A stretch of 64,000 nucleotides of DNA from Mermis nigrescens (GCA_036768485.1 JAVLUZ010000141.1:5717349-5781348); one strand, 5' to 3'. Shown: positions 44,960-58,755, numbered from the stretch's first letter. Program-made: numbers and translations. The notes: generated by a model not told the origin, from the letters alone.

Positions 44960-46870
44960 GACTGTGACATTGTGAGGTCTAGCGAATTTTACCCTTCACC
45001 CGCGAGTCCATTCTGGATTTTGACAATGCATTTTGGACAAGTTGATGGTAGGTAGATTTTAATGTTTTAAGCGAACTGCTGAGGCGGCGACCAGTGCAGC
45101 GTAAAGCAATTAATGGCTCTTAGAGAACAGTTTTTGCGCCTAATTTATGCTTAAGCACATAATTCGGATTTGAATCTAAAAAGATTTTGAATACTACAAA
45201 CAAACTAGAAATTCAAATCTTTTAGAGGTTAAAAAGTAATCGAATACTATATTAAAGTGCTTCAAATTACTAAAGTACGTAACCGTAATCACAGCTCGTT
45301 TTACTAGCGTCAAAATAAGAAAATCAGAAAGGAATAAAATTACGATTCTTACAAGCAGCCGTTTTCATAAGCACAAATACATACATGCAAAGACGTGAGT
45401 GTACACAGCTTTTACTCAAATTGTACGGAAGACAATGCCGCGTAATTCAGGGCGACGATTTTTTCAAGGTTATATGTAGTACTGTGATAACAATGCGATG
45501 CGCATTATTATGTTTTTCCTTCACTATAAGCCTATACCTTTTAGCTTTCTAAATGCAACCGCGTTTACAGTTTGCATGACCGCCTAGCATATTATGTCTA
45601 CGTATGGCGCAACACTATAACGTTGGACTAAGATAGGTAATGGTTAAAAAGATATGACCTAGATAAACATAACATACGAGCATAGGACAAGAGGGGGCTC
45701 TGGGGGAGGGTTCTTGTACACAACAGCACAGTAATCCCTTGATAAACATAGGCTAAAAGAGGAGATAGAAGGGTGACTACTTCACATCCTGCTTACAGTT
45801 TCACAAAAAGGCCTCAGATTGAGAGGGAACTCAATTAGAGGGGCGTCCTTAACACTACAACACTTAAAGACAACCACACTCCAACAAGGGCTCGAAGAGT
45901 TCATAGACTAATTTACACTACTCTACATTTTATATTTGTATACACCACCCTACCCTTTACACTATTAACGCTTTACACAACCTTACACTTCACACTGTAC
46001 TTTACATTTTTTACTGCATTCTAAGTGTAGTATGCGCATAAGCAGATAGAATCCTTTGCATGTGATAAATAAAAGGTACATATAATATGAATCAATACAC
46101 TTTTCGTAAAAATAAGCATAAAGTTCTTTCGTTTCATCACTAAAGGCATTCCGAAAACGAACAATAGAATCATAAGTTTCCTCCTATTTTATCGTTTTTT
46201 CCAAATGTACTATAGGCTTTTTTATTTATGAGTAAGCTATCGAAATACACTCGTTTCATTTTTGAGCAAAAGTAACGTCAAAGTTTTTCCTCCATTAAAT
46301 AACAAAACCTCAACAAATACACAACGGTGTGACGATTTAAATTTTCTGCGGTCATTTTGAATATACTAAAATATCTAGATTAATCGTTTCTTACTTATAA
46401 ACAGTCTATAAATATCGAAAATTCTACAGGAGGCAAATACAAAAATGAAAGAAATTAACGAATCACCAAACGTCGTTATATAGATAATGGAAGAAAGCCA
46501 TTTGGGCGGTTCATCAGGCACTGAGCTATGCGGTCACAAATCAGGTAGGCCCATGCACCCTCTCATAATTCACTGGTAATTTTTGTCAAAAAACATCGTC
46601 AGAACTGGCATTTTTCGAAACAAACATGGTAAAGATAAAGTATTAGCATGCAAATTTGTCCCAGATGTTGTGAATTTGACTGGTCTCTTCATGAGGCTGG
46701 TAATAAAGTCGTATTGAACACAAAATGGATGAGCAAAAATCAAAGACTGAGTGCAATTTATAAATATGAGCGCTGTTCTGCTTTCTTAAAGAAAAATGGC
46801 GTCTCAGTGAGAATGGCCCTATTACCTTTCTATAATATGATTACTTAAAATTGCAAATAACGCTTACTAA
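44960..46870. other. Intergenic, TTTACAC-rich stretch
   Basis: 45900-46010 contains many TTTACAC/TTACACT motifs (ACCCTTTACACTATTAACG, CTTTACACAACC). The frame 46648-46848 is unrecognised. No gene is supported. Confidence 0.4.
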
Positions 46871-48005
46871 TAGTGATGAAAAAATCCATATTTCTGCCCA
46901 GATCCGGATCCAGATCAGATAAACAGATCAGAAAATAACCAGATCCAGGTTCAGATCGTTTTGCCAGATCGAAATTTAAAAAGATCCAGATACAGATCCA
47001 GATCCAGATAAATATATTTTTTGTGCAGCTATTTGTATTGCTAAAAAAGGGGGCTTAAAGCGCTCGAGCCTACATGGATTGGGGGTGGGGTTTCGGGTGG
47101 CGGGACTAATATAACAGCCCCCAGGGGGTCTGGGCAGAGCCGAGGAAAATTTGCATTTTAGAGCTTTTACATGAAAATGATATCAGTAGAAATTGTCTAA
47201 AAAGTAAAAGCTCACAAGTTTAGACCTTCACCAATGGGCATGAGTCAACTAATACTATGAAAAACCTGCTTAATTTCAATTCAACAAAGAAAAACGCTGT
47301 TAAAATTCATGAAAAATGACAGATGCACCTACTAAAACCAACATGTACAGCATAGAAATTCTGGGGGTCAAGGTCAAATTTTTTTCAAACATCAAAAAAA
47401 GCGATAAAAATGGCCCATGGGCACTAAAAACACTGTTTTTAGACGTTTCTCAATGTCGTGAAACCACTTTTTCAACGAACATTTTTCGAAAAAATTCAAA
47501 ATTTTCCTATTGTTGGGCAAAAAAGTCTCTCAAAGGTAAATTCTGATGATCATTTACGTGAAATAAACAACCTTTAATAAATTTTCATCACGTGATTTAA
47601 TTTTCTGCAGAGCTTTAAAAATTTTTCCAAAACTAAAAAATTATGGGGGTCAGCGGCACTTCTTGGCCATTCTGGGGGGCAACACGGATCGGCGGGAGGG
47701 GCGTCAAAACCTCCAGCAGACCCCCCATCCCACACTTGCTTTTAAAGCTACAACTACTTATATAATCTACCTTTAGTAAATCGTAAAACAGAAAGAATAC
47801 CATCGCGCAAAAATAACTTTCTGATCTGTTTTTAATCAGATATAACTTGACTAAACAGATCCAGATCCAGATCAAGATCGGGTTCTGATATTCTGGCAGA
47901 TCCAGATCCAGATCAGATGAACAGATCAGAAAATAACCAGATCCAGATCCAGATAATCTGGTTCTGGATAAAAAGATCAGATTCAGATGATCTTTTACAT
48001 CACTA
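46871..48005. mobile_element. hAT-like element with GATCTGG-rich ends, copy B (inverted)
   Basis: Starts TAGTGATG and ends CATCACTA, flanked by CTTACTAA (46863-46870) and ATTACTAA (48006-48013), an 8-bp duplication with one mismatch. The interior is the reverse complement of copy A: AATATAACAGCCCCCAGGGG, CTAAAAAGTAAAAGCT, CAGATCCAGATCCAGAT. It is 1135 bp long and lacks a recognisable transposase. Confidence 0.85.
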
Positions 48006-48389
48006 ATTACTAATGAATAGTGACATTCAGATCATTGGTTGTTTTTTTCGAAGTAATCAAGTAGCGAGTTTAAGGATCAAAGAAGACAAGAGGACAAACG
48101 CCATGCATTCTGTCGCTTTGCTTAAGACTTGTGGGAACGCATTCTAGAGCAATATCTGGACAAAAGCTTTTGGCTTATGGAAGAGTTTTGATTCAAAAGG
48201 AAAAAAGTCTGTTCGAAAATTTGTACAATACTTGTATTGTGTATCACGTCAAGTGTGTAAAATAAATATATAGCAAGTAGAGCAAGCTGAAAATATAAGT
48301 ATTATAATAGCAGGACTGGGAAGTCGATGGCGAGTCAGCTTCAAATAAGAGCTAAAATGCTTGTGCCCAATATTGAATCTTAGGTAGCA

Positions 48390-50370
48390 TGATAGCGCTA
48401 CCAATCATACACTTGGCCACCTGTTTTATTATGTGCTTATCACAGCGAGTGCATATTTTGTGTACTCCTCTCACAGCAACAAGGGCAAACACCTGGAAGG
48501 TTAGCCTTTTTCAAACGATAGATAATCAAAAACTCGATGCACCTTCTTGTTTACACTCAATATTGAGTTAGCAATGACCGTGTAAAGTGTAAACTAAAAA
48601 ATCAAATAATTTGTGGAGGGCTAATTCTACTTAAATGTTGTCCTTCAGCTTTAGATGACGGATCTGACCCTGAAAATTCTTTACGATTAATTGTTTCGCA
48701 CAAAAGTGTAAAGTATATGGGTTTTTAACTCTGTGCTTGTCCTTTTGCTTGTCTAATTCAATTTTGCTTTCTGTTCAGTCCAATTTGTTTTATAATCTAG
48801 AGGGCTACAATATCTCAAAACCCATTTTTTCTCTTTTGACGCAAAATTTTTTGATCTGTGATCGTTTTGTGTAAAACGTTCTAGACGAAGATACAAATTC
48901 CTTAAGCTACTTCGTTAGGTAGGCGGAAGGTAGTGCTTATACTAAAAATGTATCTTGACCTAGGCGTAACAGATCCTAGTTTGTCTTGTTTCTGTATACC
49001 TGATATTGCGTTAGTAGCACAAGTGAAAAGTTTACACCGATAAGCACTTTTATGCCCAGAGCATTAGTTATCAAACAGTTTGCGGAGGGCTTTTTTCAAA
49101 AAATGTCGCCCACGAGTTGTAGATTAAGAATCTGACCGTAAATTTCTTTAACCTCAATGCTTTTCGAAGACAAGTGTAAAGTATACGGATTTTTTACTCT
49201 TAGCGTGTCCTAAAGCTTATCTAACTCAATTTTGGTTTCTGTGCAGTCAAATCGATTTTATAATGTTGAGGGTTACAATCAAACATAGGTGTGAGGGGAA
49301 GATTTGGAGGGTAAACATTCTCCCAGAAGTTGGAATAAGCCTCCCCCAGAATTCGAAATACCTCCGAGGATTCAATTTTTGAAATTTTCTTGGTTCTTTA
49401 AGGATTTTTTGATGCCATTGAATAGTGCTCGATTAGAACCAACGGAAAATCGTCTTTCTTCCACCATCCAACAACTTGAAATTTTTTTCACTCCCTACCG
49501 CAGAAATTTTTTAACCCCCTCCCCTCCAGAATTTTAGTGCTGCCTACCTATGGTTATTATATCTTAAAACCTAAAAGTTTTTTTCATTAAGAGAATATTT
49601 CTCGATCTGTGATCGTTTCAGTGTAAAGGGTTCGAGACAAAAAAAGAAAATTCTTGAGCTACTCCGCTTAGTAAGCGGAACATGCTGATTATGCTTAAAA
49701 TGTACCCTGACCTAAGCGTTACAGATCCTAGTTTGTCTTGTTTCTAGGCACCTAATATTGCGTTATTAGCACAAGTGTAAAGTTTGAATTGCAAAATGCT
49801 ATTCCGCCCGGAGCATTGGGTATCAAACAATTTGTAAAGTGTCAATTTTTTTAAGTTGCCCCTGAGTTGTTGATTACGGGTCTGAACATAAAATTTCTTT
49901 ACACTTAATGATTGTTGCACAAAAGTGTAAAGTATACAGGTTTTTTACTCTTTGCGTGTCCTAAAGCTTACCTGACTCGATTTCAGTTTCTGCGTAGTCT
50001 AATTAGTTTTATATTGCAGAAGGTTACAATATGTCAAAAACCGATTTTTTTCCTCTTTTAACGCAATATTTTTTGATCTGAGATTATTCTACTGTGGAGG
50101 ATTTAAGACGAAAAAAATTCTTCAGTATAGTATGTCCCACTTACGTTACGTAGGCGGCGCATACTGATTTTGGTTAAACTCTGCCAACGTTACAGATCCT
50201 ATTTATCTTGTTTCGTTATTAGTACCTAATTATTTTGTTATTGTGTTATTAGCACAAATGTAAAGATTACAATGAGAAGCATTGTTCCATCCAAAACATT
50301 GATTATCACACTATTTGCAGAGGGCTAATTAAAAAAATGTTGCCCCTATGTTGTGGATTACAAATTTCAT
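48390..50370. repeat. ~475-bp tandem repeat locus 2
   Basis: Same leader (ATAGCGCTACCAATCATA ... GCAACAAGGGCAAACACCTGG) and same units as locus 1. GATC(T)GTGATCGTTT landmarks lie near 48857 and 49605 with a diverged one at 50077; removing the 274-bp MITE at 49279 gives periods near 475 and 470. The unit contains GTGTAAAGT(T/A)TA and AGTTAGCAATGA phrases. Confidence 0.8.
49279..49552. mobile_element. MITE family A inside the tandem array
   Basis: CATAGGTGTGAGGGGAAG to GCTGCCTACCTATG, with CCCAGAAGTTGGAATAAG and TTTGATGCCATTGAATAGTG inside. It interrupts a 475-bp unit between GGGTTACAAT and the following ATATCTTAAAACC. Confidence 0.85.
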
Positions 50371-51861
50371 AATTAATATTAATGCTAAATCAAGAGTCGT
50401 GAATGCAGCGCAGAAGATTTATGCGCCATCTTGCCAATTTTACTGTCTGCCATAATTCCTGTGTTAATCACTGTTTTTTTGGATTATTTCAATTAGCGTT
50501 GGCCCCATACATTGGCAGCAAGAAAAGTCTGGGAGTTTTGGCTTTGTGGAATTGGCAAAAATCTTTCTAAACATAGAATTCTGGAGTCTTATGCAATCTG
50601 TGCGGGTTGTTAAATTTATGTGAGAATGAAAACTATCGCACCAACGTGTTAATGGCCTAGTGGTGCGTTTTTGCAAATTTCAAATATAAGACCAAGCACA
50701 TGCTCGTTATCCTTTTATTGATTCCACACTTATAGTCTGTTTCATACAAGCTCGGTCATCAATTTTAAAAGCATCTCGGACAACAATCTGACAGATTGCG
50801 AGTACAGCATTGGTCTGATATATAATTGTCCTAACCCTCGGCTTACTGTCGGTGAAAATTCTTAGAATTTATGCACGAATTTATGTGAAACAGACTATAA
50901 TTGAAGTAATACAAAAGTTGCATAGGTAGGTACCTATAATCTGTTTCACGAAACCATTTGCAGGGAGCACAATTCTTGATTCAATGCAAATTGATCACAA
51001 AAGCGCTTCGATTGAAGTCGCTATCGCGATTTTGTGCATAGCAATGAATATCTTAGTGAGGTTCTATTATGCAAAAGTGAGGAACCACTCTTGTAGCTAT
51101 TAGCTAGATCTTTAAAAATTGAATTCCATTAACAAGCTTCCGTGAAGTACATATGTAGTGCATGGATCCACTCAGAAAACATATTAATTACTGTAGTGCT
51201 CAATTTTTCACTTGCTCGACAGAGTGGGTAGCAAATTTTGTTATACATATGGCGTGTCATGCGATGAAAAAAAATCGGGTTTCAAGAAAATTTTGTTTGG
51301 GCGAGTTTATGCACTATAGTCTGTTCCTTTTAAAATGGCCCATTTCGCAAAAGTCATATTAGCAGGCATGCACGATGGGTCTAGATCACTAAAATAGAAA
51401 ATGGAAAATTTTGTGGGGTACACGAGGCAATATGCCGGCCGAAAATGGTTGAAAGGCACTTTCACGGAGCTTGAAGACTGGACCCTTTACCTCGATCCCT
51501 TTTTCCGCATTTTGGAAGGAATCTCGAATATCCAAATGAAGCAATCACTCTGGACAAATGACCCATATTTTTCAGTCTACGAAGCGGATAAATGAACTTA
51601 CTGTTAAATTTGCAGGCAAAGTGAATGAGGACATTAGGTGTATTAATTTTAGAGAAATCGTGGAAAACTTTAATACCTCGCAACTAAAATTCAATTTTTG
51701 TTCATTTAATCTGCGGTGTATACACGAGTCTAATTTTCGCCTTTTTTCAACGATTTTTTATGTCCAAAGTTCCATAAGCTTTAAGGAATTTCCTTGTTGT
51801 TCATCTTGTTTGACTGGCTAGTACGGATGTATGGCCTGAAGTCTTAAATAAAAGAAGGGAA
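50371..51861. other. Intergenic with a short MITE C relative
   Basis: 50731-50899 has TATAGTCTGTTTCAT and ATGTGAAACAGACTATA as inverted ends around 130 bp, a minimal relative of the 30061 element. TATAATCTGTTTCA (50936) and TATAGTCTGTTCC (51315) are further isolated ends. Minus-strand frame 50464-50676 and plus frames 51162-51595 are unrecognised. Confidence 0.5.
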
Positions 51862-52476
51862 CTAGCAAAGAAAAGTGATTCGATGGAACAAAAGAGGTGA
51901 ATATACTAGAATTTTTTCATTGTTAATAATGTAAAAGGAAGGAATTAGGGATTATTTCCCTATATGCGCAGAAACAATAGGAATGTGCTTAACAGTTAGA
52001 CTTGCCCTAAACAACGCAAAAATCGAAGTCATTCTGGAGCCTGTGAAAAATAAGGGTGTAGTCACAAAACGTTTTTAAGTGCTTTGCATTAGAGCATTGA
52101 AGACACTTTCATGACTAAATCAATGTATTATTTATTTATTGAAATCTTGACCCTCCACAATGCTCTGACGTAAAAGATAATAGTCCAAACTTTACACCTC
52201 CATGGCCATCTCAATAGTTAGTATTAAATACCGCGAAAAATTTCTTTAAATCTTTCAAAATGAAGAATCAAAATACCCGCCATTGTAATCGAATAGCCCA
52301 CAGAATATACTTAGATTTTTGCCTTGTTTAGGGGAATTCTAACTGTTTAGCACATTCCTATAGCTTGTGAGCATATAGGGAAATGGCCCCTAGTCCCTTC
52401 CTTTTACATCATTATTAATGAATAATTATGAAAATACTCACCTTTTTGGTTCCGTCAGAGCATTTTTATTTGCTAG
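51862..52476. mobile_element. MITE family B, copy 5
   Basis: Left CTAGCAAAGAAAAGTGATTC and AATAATGTAAAAGGAAGG; right CCTTCCTTTTACATCATT and CATTTTTATTTGCTAG. Long inverted repeats as in copy 1, with CCCTATATGCGCAGAAACAA opposite a related right arm. Confidence 0.8.
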
Positions 52477-52548
52477 TTTAAAAATATTCAGGCATGGCTT
52501 GAAAGACAGCCAGCATATATATACATTGCATAAACCCATGCGTGACCA

Positions 52549-52808
52549 CCATAAGTGGGCAGCAACAAAATTCTGGGGAGGGAGTGTAAAAATTTTCAAA
52601 CTTAAAAAATGGTCTTAAAAGTGGTCGTTTGGCAAAGAGAACACTATTTTCGAAGTTTCCTAGTGAGCACTATTCAATGGCATCAAAAAATGGCTAAAAA
52701 AGCAAAAAACATTTTGAAATTTGAATTATGAGGGTATTTTGATTGATGAAGGGGTATTTCAACTTCTGGGGGCTGCATACCCTCAAAACCCCGCCAAGCC
52801 CAGGTGTG
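52549..52808. mobile_element. MITE family A, reverse orientation
   Basis: CATAAGTGGGCAGCA at the left and CCAAGCCCAGGTGTGG at the right. The interior TTCAATGGCATCAAAAAATG and ATTTCAACTTCTGGGGGC are reverse complements of the family landmarks. Confidence 0.75.
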
Positions 52809-53214
52809 GTAACCACTAAGACGTAAAATAGTGCTTGTCAGTGGCACTAAAATCGCAATCTATTGATTTTCTACAACAAGAAATAAGATAAAAGCTTGCG
52901 TTCTTTAAAGATTCAATAGGACAATTGAACAGAAATTGGGGAGATTTTTCACAAATAGTAATACTTACCACAAATACATTGATGTCTAGCCTGAGATCGA
53001 TAATTTTAATTATCCTATTCATAGGACTATAGGCACTTTTCCAGCAAATGTCTCGGTAGAAAAAAGATAAGAAATTTTTAAATAAAGCGGTCCGCATTAA
53101 CAAGATTTGGGCATATATATTCAAAACACTAGATCAAGGTGTGCATACCTGAAGAAAAACAAACTTTTGAGAAAGCTTATTGACACAATTGGTCCAAAGA
53201 ATATTTTATAAACA

Positions 53215-53446
53215 AGAGTGATTTGCCCGAAACTATTTATTTTTTTTGAAAGCTCTGATGGGTGAGAAACTGAAGGGCACCTTTTATGAACCGCATTTCA
53301 AAAGATTGATGCTCCAGCTGACGATTCACATATTGTTGAAGAGATTTTGCAAACTCGAAAAAGGCAATAAAACTGATTATTTTGTGTGATGGGAAAGGTA
53401 TCGTTCAAAAATTTGATTCATGTGCTTCAAAATCCGCTAAATTATA
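53215..53446 (+). pseudogene. Polinton integrase chromodomain remnant
   Basis: With several frame changes it reads LMGEKLKGTFYEP, then SHIVEEIL and KGNKTDYF, then SKFDS-like sequence before a TAG (53444-53446). This matches 3070-3268 (MGEKVEGIFYEPELQK, IVEKIL, KGNKTDYL). No other viral gene is attached, so it is a solitary fragment of the same family. Confidence 0.75.
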
Positions 53447-56400
53447 GAGACATCGGTGTGATTAGACCATAATAATCATTAGCTACATATGAAAAATGAC
53501 TTCCAGTCCTAGGTCCTTCAAAAAAGAGCAACCTACAAGAATATACCTTCATTTGATAATTGGACTCTAAAACTTTTTTGAATTTTCTTTTGCTATCCTC
53601 GTTACTTCAGCAAAAGCTAATAAAAGGTTGTCATCTGATGATTATGACGTCATGCGCAAAGAAAAGTCGGATGCGTGTCGCATGGTGTCGGATAATAACG
53701 GACTCATGTTGAAGCATATCGGAGCGGATTTGACAATTTTCGCATTCCGACACCAAATCGGACGGAGTCGGACGAATTATGAATGCGCCTTTAGAACCCA
53801 CAAAATTGCTAGGCTTACTATTAAAGGCAGAACAACTTAGTTTACTTAGGCAAAATCAAAGTTTATCAATTTATGGCTATATGGTGCCTGCCTATAGCCA
53901 GGATTTCTTGACTGTGGGTATGTGCACACTCCGAAGTGCAACAACTAAAGCTTAATTTATTAATTCATAAATTCAGCTTCAAAACTGTGCAAAAGTTGCT
54001 TGATGCGATTAAATTCCCCAGAAGGCAATGTGATCTTAGCATATGTATATCGAGGGTATTCACTTGATTTTCGAAGCTCTTTTCCTTTTTCGGCGTTATT
54101 TTTATAACATTATTAGTGGAATCGGGGATACAGCGCACTTCCTGCACCCCGTTCCTTACAAGCCTGAGATGGGGTACTTGGAAGTACGCCTGAAGGGTAA
54201 CCAGGACGTTCGGATTCGAATCCCGGCTAGCGAAATGTTTTTCAGTGTAAACATCATAATGTAAAGAGTCTTGTGTAACCCCGATGATAGATAATTATTT
54301 ATCCATCAATGATCAGATTAATCATCGATAAATAGAACAAGTTTACACATACTGAAACAAGTTCTTAGCATTTAAAATCTTATTGCTTTCAAGTAATCGG
54401 CTAAACATGCTTTACTAAATATTCGACTTGCTGCCAATAAATATCGCAACCTTTGACGAATATTAAATAATCACTGATGAGTAATGATTGAATCATCAAA
54501 TTTGCATTTAATTTGTTTAACTGCAGTCCTACAGTTATATTTTCTCAAGTTTTTGTATTACATCCTGTATTGTATATAAATTTTTGTTATATTCAGAATA
54601 ACAGGTATTGCGAAAATCAAACATAAAATATAGAGGGTAAAAATTATAAAGAGTAAAGCATCACACCATATAAAGATGGTGAGGCCCTAATATATATTAT
54701 AAGACTCTTTTCTATGATGTTGCAATTCAACTGCAAAAACATGTTGGTGCACGGTGGTTTGAGTGCAAAGTAACTCATGCAATGGTGAAAACTACATGGG
54801 AATCGAGTCCTATAATTTGGAGATTTACCATTTAAAGAATGGGTAAGCTCTCTTTTCGATTTTATGGTAAGCCCATTATAAGTGCAAAGGATGCATTGTG
54901 GTTGTACTTGCCTATATACGTGGTACTAAAATTATAAAGTTAAACGTGAAGTTCAGTATTACTTGATGACACGTACAAGAAAGAAGAATGCGCTTGAGAT
55001 AAGCTTGATTGGGATAGTTTTTCATACTGGAGAAACAAAATGTATCATGAGAATATTGAAGCATTGAGATTGATGAGCTATTCTGAGAATTGGGCTTTAC
55101 TGACGGAATTCTAACGGTAAAGGTAAGCCTGGATTGGTTTTCAGGGCATTTGACTTGGTACAAATACTTAATATTTTATTTTGACGATATGACATGAAGG
55201 TTATGAAAATGAGAATGATTAGGAATTTAGAATCACATTTTTCAATAGCAAGCATTTGAGATGCGCTTATGACATCACGGGCTAGCAAATTTCTTGTAAT
55301 AAAAAACCGCTTCATCACATAAGCGCTTAGCGATCAATTGAGGTTACTCTATTGGACTCTAAAACCAAGGGCTAGAGGTGTTCAAAAATGTGTTTTAGCC
55401 CTGGCTGAGGCCAAGGGTAATGTATACAGTCGAAGCGGTAAGCCGAGGTACATCAATCTAAGATCAGCAGATTCTGCTTCAATTTCATTACATTGAGTAG
55501 AACAGAAAATTAAAAGAAAAATTTCAATGAATAACTTAAGTGAAATAAAAAAATAAAAATGTAATTGCACGCAGCAGAACTGCGGTTGAGTTAAAGCATA
55601 TTTTCACACAGTGTGGCGTTTTGCATTGAATACTTGATGACTAGAGCTTACGCTACACTCCAGACAAAAGGCGCAAATTTTAAGACAGATGCCAGTGATG
55701 GACTTAGATTTGTCCAGGATAGTCAGGGATTCCGTTATTTACTTGCAAAATCTTTTTCCAGCGTAACCTCATCTCTTGAATAATTTTAGATTTACTGCGC
55801 ATAGTTTGTTAAAATGTCATTGTCTAGTGAGTATTGACTGCTAATGTCTGACAAGTTCGTAATCCTGATTTCATACAGAAATCTTGATCTTACAGACAAC
55901 ATTCAAAAAGATGGACCCTCGGAAACGCTCTTTAACTACATTTCATCCCCAGTGTGAACTATACACAACCGCTAAGTGTAAGGTGAGATTCGTAATCCCT
56001 ATGTTACACAGAACATTACAGAAAAAAATGGCATTGAGTTATAAAAAAATCGAAAATGTGCTTATTCGAATTTTCAAATTTTCCATCTTTCAAGAAAATA
56101 GCGCTGTCCTGAAATGTCTCACTGATGCTGTCAGATAAAGAGCCCTCATACGCAAGGGCTAATGTAAGGAGGCGGGATGGGCTGACCTCCCCGCATGGGC
56201 GTTAGGGAGGAGCTTCGGATGTTATGCACCCCCCGCAGAAGTTAACCCCCTTAGATTACTGTGGACCTTGGAATTCTACTTTTAATATGATTTTTTTTGG
56301 CGATTTCACTCCTCACAGAATTTTCTTGCTGCTCGTGGAAGCTGCCCCACTATTGGCCCAACAAAATACATAGCGAGATAAAGGATGTATTTGTAATTTG

Positions 56401-57069
56401 GAATATCTTCTCTGGCCGTCAGTGATCATTATTTCATTTATTTTTTCGGCTAACACCTATTAATAAGATTTTATACATTATCGGCGGGCTTGAAGTCATT
56501 TTTCACTCATTGAAAGTCTCAAAATAATTTCAAGCGCAAGAACAGCTATTTCAGCATAGATTTATTCAATTTTCGATCACAATCCCCATATAATCTTTCG
56601 ACGGTCTGCAAGTGATAATTTAAACGTCTCAATGCCCTCCTGCCTAAATTGTACAAATTTTCGTGCGCTTCCCAACGGAATTTTGCTAGAGTCAAAGAAA
56701 TTTAATAATCTTTTCGCATTAAAGTAGAAAATTCTGAAATTTGTCGAAGAAAGTTGCATAAAAATCATTTTAAAAATGGTAGACAACGTAAAATGCCGAA
56801 AACGATATTTCGCACGTGAAGGGCAGATTTTTGACGTATTTTTGACTGTTTTTGGGAAAGCCGGGGTACTGCCGCAGTAGTATACCCTGGCTCCTAGACC
56901 CTTATCTTATAGCGTTTGTAGTGTTATAAGATTGGCAGATCTGCTCCCCCTGGCACAAAATCGAGGGCGCGCAGGGCAAAAAGGTTGGCAGGAACTGCCC
57001 GGACCAATCCGTAAGCCTAAAGAGGGCCTTGTGAGACAACTAGTAAGGCTAGGGGGCCTTATAGTGAGA
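53447..57069. other. Intergenic, no gene recognised; one MITE A fragment
   Basis: About 56193-56340 has GCATGGGCGTTAGGGAGG, ATGCACCCCCCGCAGAAG and CTTGCTGCTCGTGG, a shortened MITE A. Open frames at 53628, 54043, 54912, 55382 and 55884 show no motifs. Confidence 0.4.
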
Positions 57070-57480
57070 TTCCTCCGCATTTTATCGATTTTTTACAGTA
57101 ATAGCTAGTTCCGAAACAACCTGTTCCGAAACAAAGGCAATATAAGTTGCCCAGTCCTAGAGAGGTTCTCGTATTTTGTGAGGATGCTAGTGTAAAGTGT
57201 AAAGTAGTAACCGCTTAGGAAAAAAGTTTTTTCCTAATTTCTAACCAATTTTAGAATTTTAATGCATCAGCATCGAGAGTTTCATTTTTTCTTACAGTAA
57301 CAGTTGGCTCCAGAAACAACTTGTTCCGAAACAACATTGGCAGTGTGTGTGTGTGTGTGTGTGTGTCTTAGGGTGGCAGTCCCCGTGGGGGTTCCCAAGC
57401 GCCAGCCCCACAAGCGTCACCCCCACAAGCGCCACTGAGTTCCACAAAGGACACCAAGGTCCACAAGCGCCTGCCAAGGC
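57070..57480. repeat. Partial duplication, (GT)n and CCACAAGCG repeats
   Basis: TTTTACAGTAATAGCTAGTTCCGAAACAAC (57090-57120) is echoed by TTACAGTAACAGTTGGCTCC and TTGTTCCGAAACAACA at 57292-57337. (GT)n runs over 57343-57366. CCCCACAAGCG-type units recur over 57405-57475. Confidence 0.6.
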
Positions 57481-57829
57481 TCCTTTACATTGTACACCAC
57501 TTTACACTTTACACTACGCATCACTTTATATCTCTTTATATCATTTCAATGTGTACCATACTGTCTATTTCATTTTTGAGAAAAATGTTATTACATACTA
57601 AGACAATAATACTGCGTCTTGGAGAAACAGGATATGGGCCTTTAAGAATATTGTTAATAAATAGGTAGACTGTTATAATATGAAATAAAAAAATGGAAAA
57701 GTGTTAAAAGCAAATATATTACGACCCTCAAACGGGGTATAGTAGCGTGGAACAGCCTTATGAGAGGGCTAAAAAAGTAGTTAAAAATAGACTGTCCATG
57801 TGAAAGAATGGTTATAAAAGCAGCCCACA
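57481..57829. other. Intergenic, no gene
   Basis: TTTACACTTTACACTACGCATC and other TTTACAC motifs near 57500, then AT-rich sequence. Nothing recognised. Confidence 0.35.
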
Positions 57830-58755
57830 TATATATTACATGAACTCGCCCTCAAGCGGAAGCCCGGAATAAAGTGCTAGTATGTAGCATTGATGAGCAA
57901 TAAATGTGATATTGTAGATCTGCCTGCAGTCTTTAAGCATGTTTAACGATAATTTTAGGTATCTCTTGAATTGCATAAACATTTTTTCAAATACGGCATG
58001 GTCTCTTCCTCTAAAACCTAAAATTTCAAAAGATGTTCTTGATCGCTTTTCAAAGCATTTTGCATTCATCTAATCGAAAACCGTACTAGCTGCAAACAGT
58101 CGGAGGGACCGAATTTACAAACAAGGAGTTCCAGAAATTTCTAAAATCTGAATCTATCGAATATTTCATGACCAGAAGCGAAACAAAAGCTAGCGTAGTT
58201 GAACGTTTTAATTGCACGCTTAAAGAACGTATGTGTGGCGGTACTTCACAAAGAGCATTCAAAAATTCTATTGACGTATTACCCGACTTAATGAAAAATT
58301 ATAATCACTCCAAGCATCGTATGATACTTACATTACAACGCCAGCTAATGTGACCGTAAAAGATGACGGAAATTTCAATAGAGCATTTAGGATTGAACAA
58401 AACGTTGTCTTTAAATTTAATATTGGCGATAAAGTCCAACTAAGTAAAGTTAAGTGCACTTTTGAAATATTGTGATTTTGGCCTAATTGACATAGGTGTT
58501 TTTTATAATTGAAGAAAGATATGCTCGAACCCCACCTGTTTATGTTTTAAAAGACCAAATGGGCGAAAATGAGGGTATTTTTTTGAGCTCGAATTGCAAA
58601 AGATTGAATCAAAAACCGACGATTTGTGCGCGTAATTGAAAAGATTGAAAACGCGTAAGAAAGGCAATAAAATCCGATTATTTAGTATGGTATGATGATA
58701 CCCAGAAAACTTTGATTCCTGGGTCTCGAACCTTATAAAGTTATAAATTGAAGTA
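57830..58755 (+). pseudogene. Polinton integrase with chromodomain, second copy (broken)
   Basis: More complete on the left than the 2.6-kb copy. Recognisable in pieces: SIDEQ (57891), DIVDLPAVFKH with the first catalytic Asp region (57908), NDNFRYLLNCINIFSNTAWS (57948), GTEFTNKEFQKFLKS (58111-58155), ASVVERFNCTLKERM with the catalytic Glu (58190-58235), DLMKNYNHSKHR (58288-58320), then KFNIGDK, TRKKGNK and a chromodomain tail ending near 58746. Many frameshifts and stops. The second catalytic Asp, expected before GTEF, is mutated (VGGTEF). It would have inserted the element. Confirms the family and the convergent arrangement with TBP. Confidence 0.85.

Noticed and set aside
54180..54245. B-box-like GGATTCGAATCCCGGC suggesting a tRNA or SINE.
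   Set aside because: No A box at the right distance upstream and no cloverleaf could be drawn.
57292..57601. Thr-His and Cys-Val repeat frames.
   Set aside because: They translate the (GT)n microsatellite and flanking short repeats.
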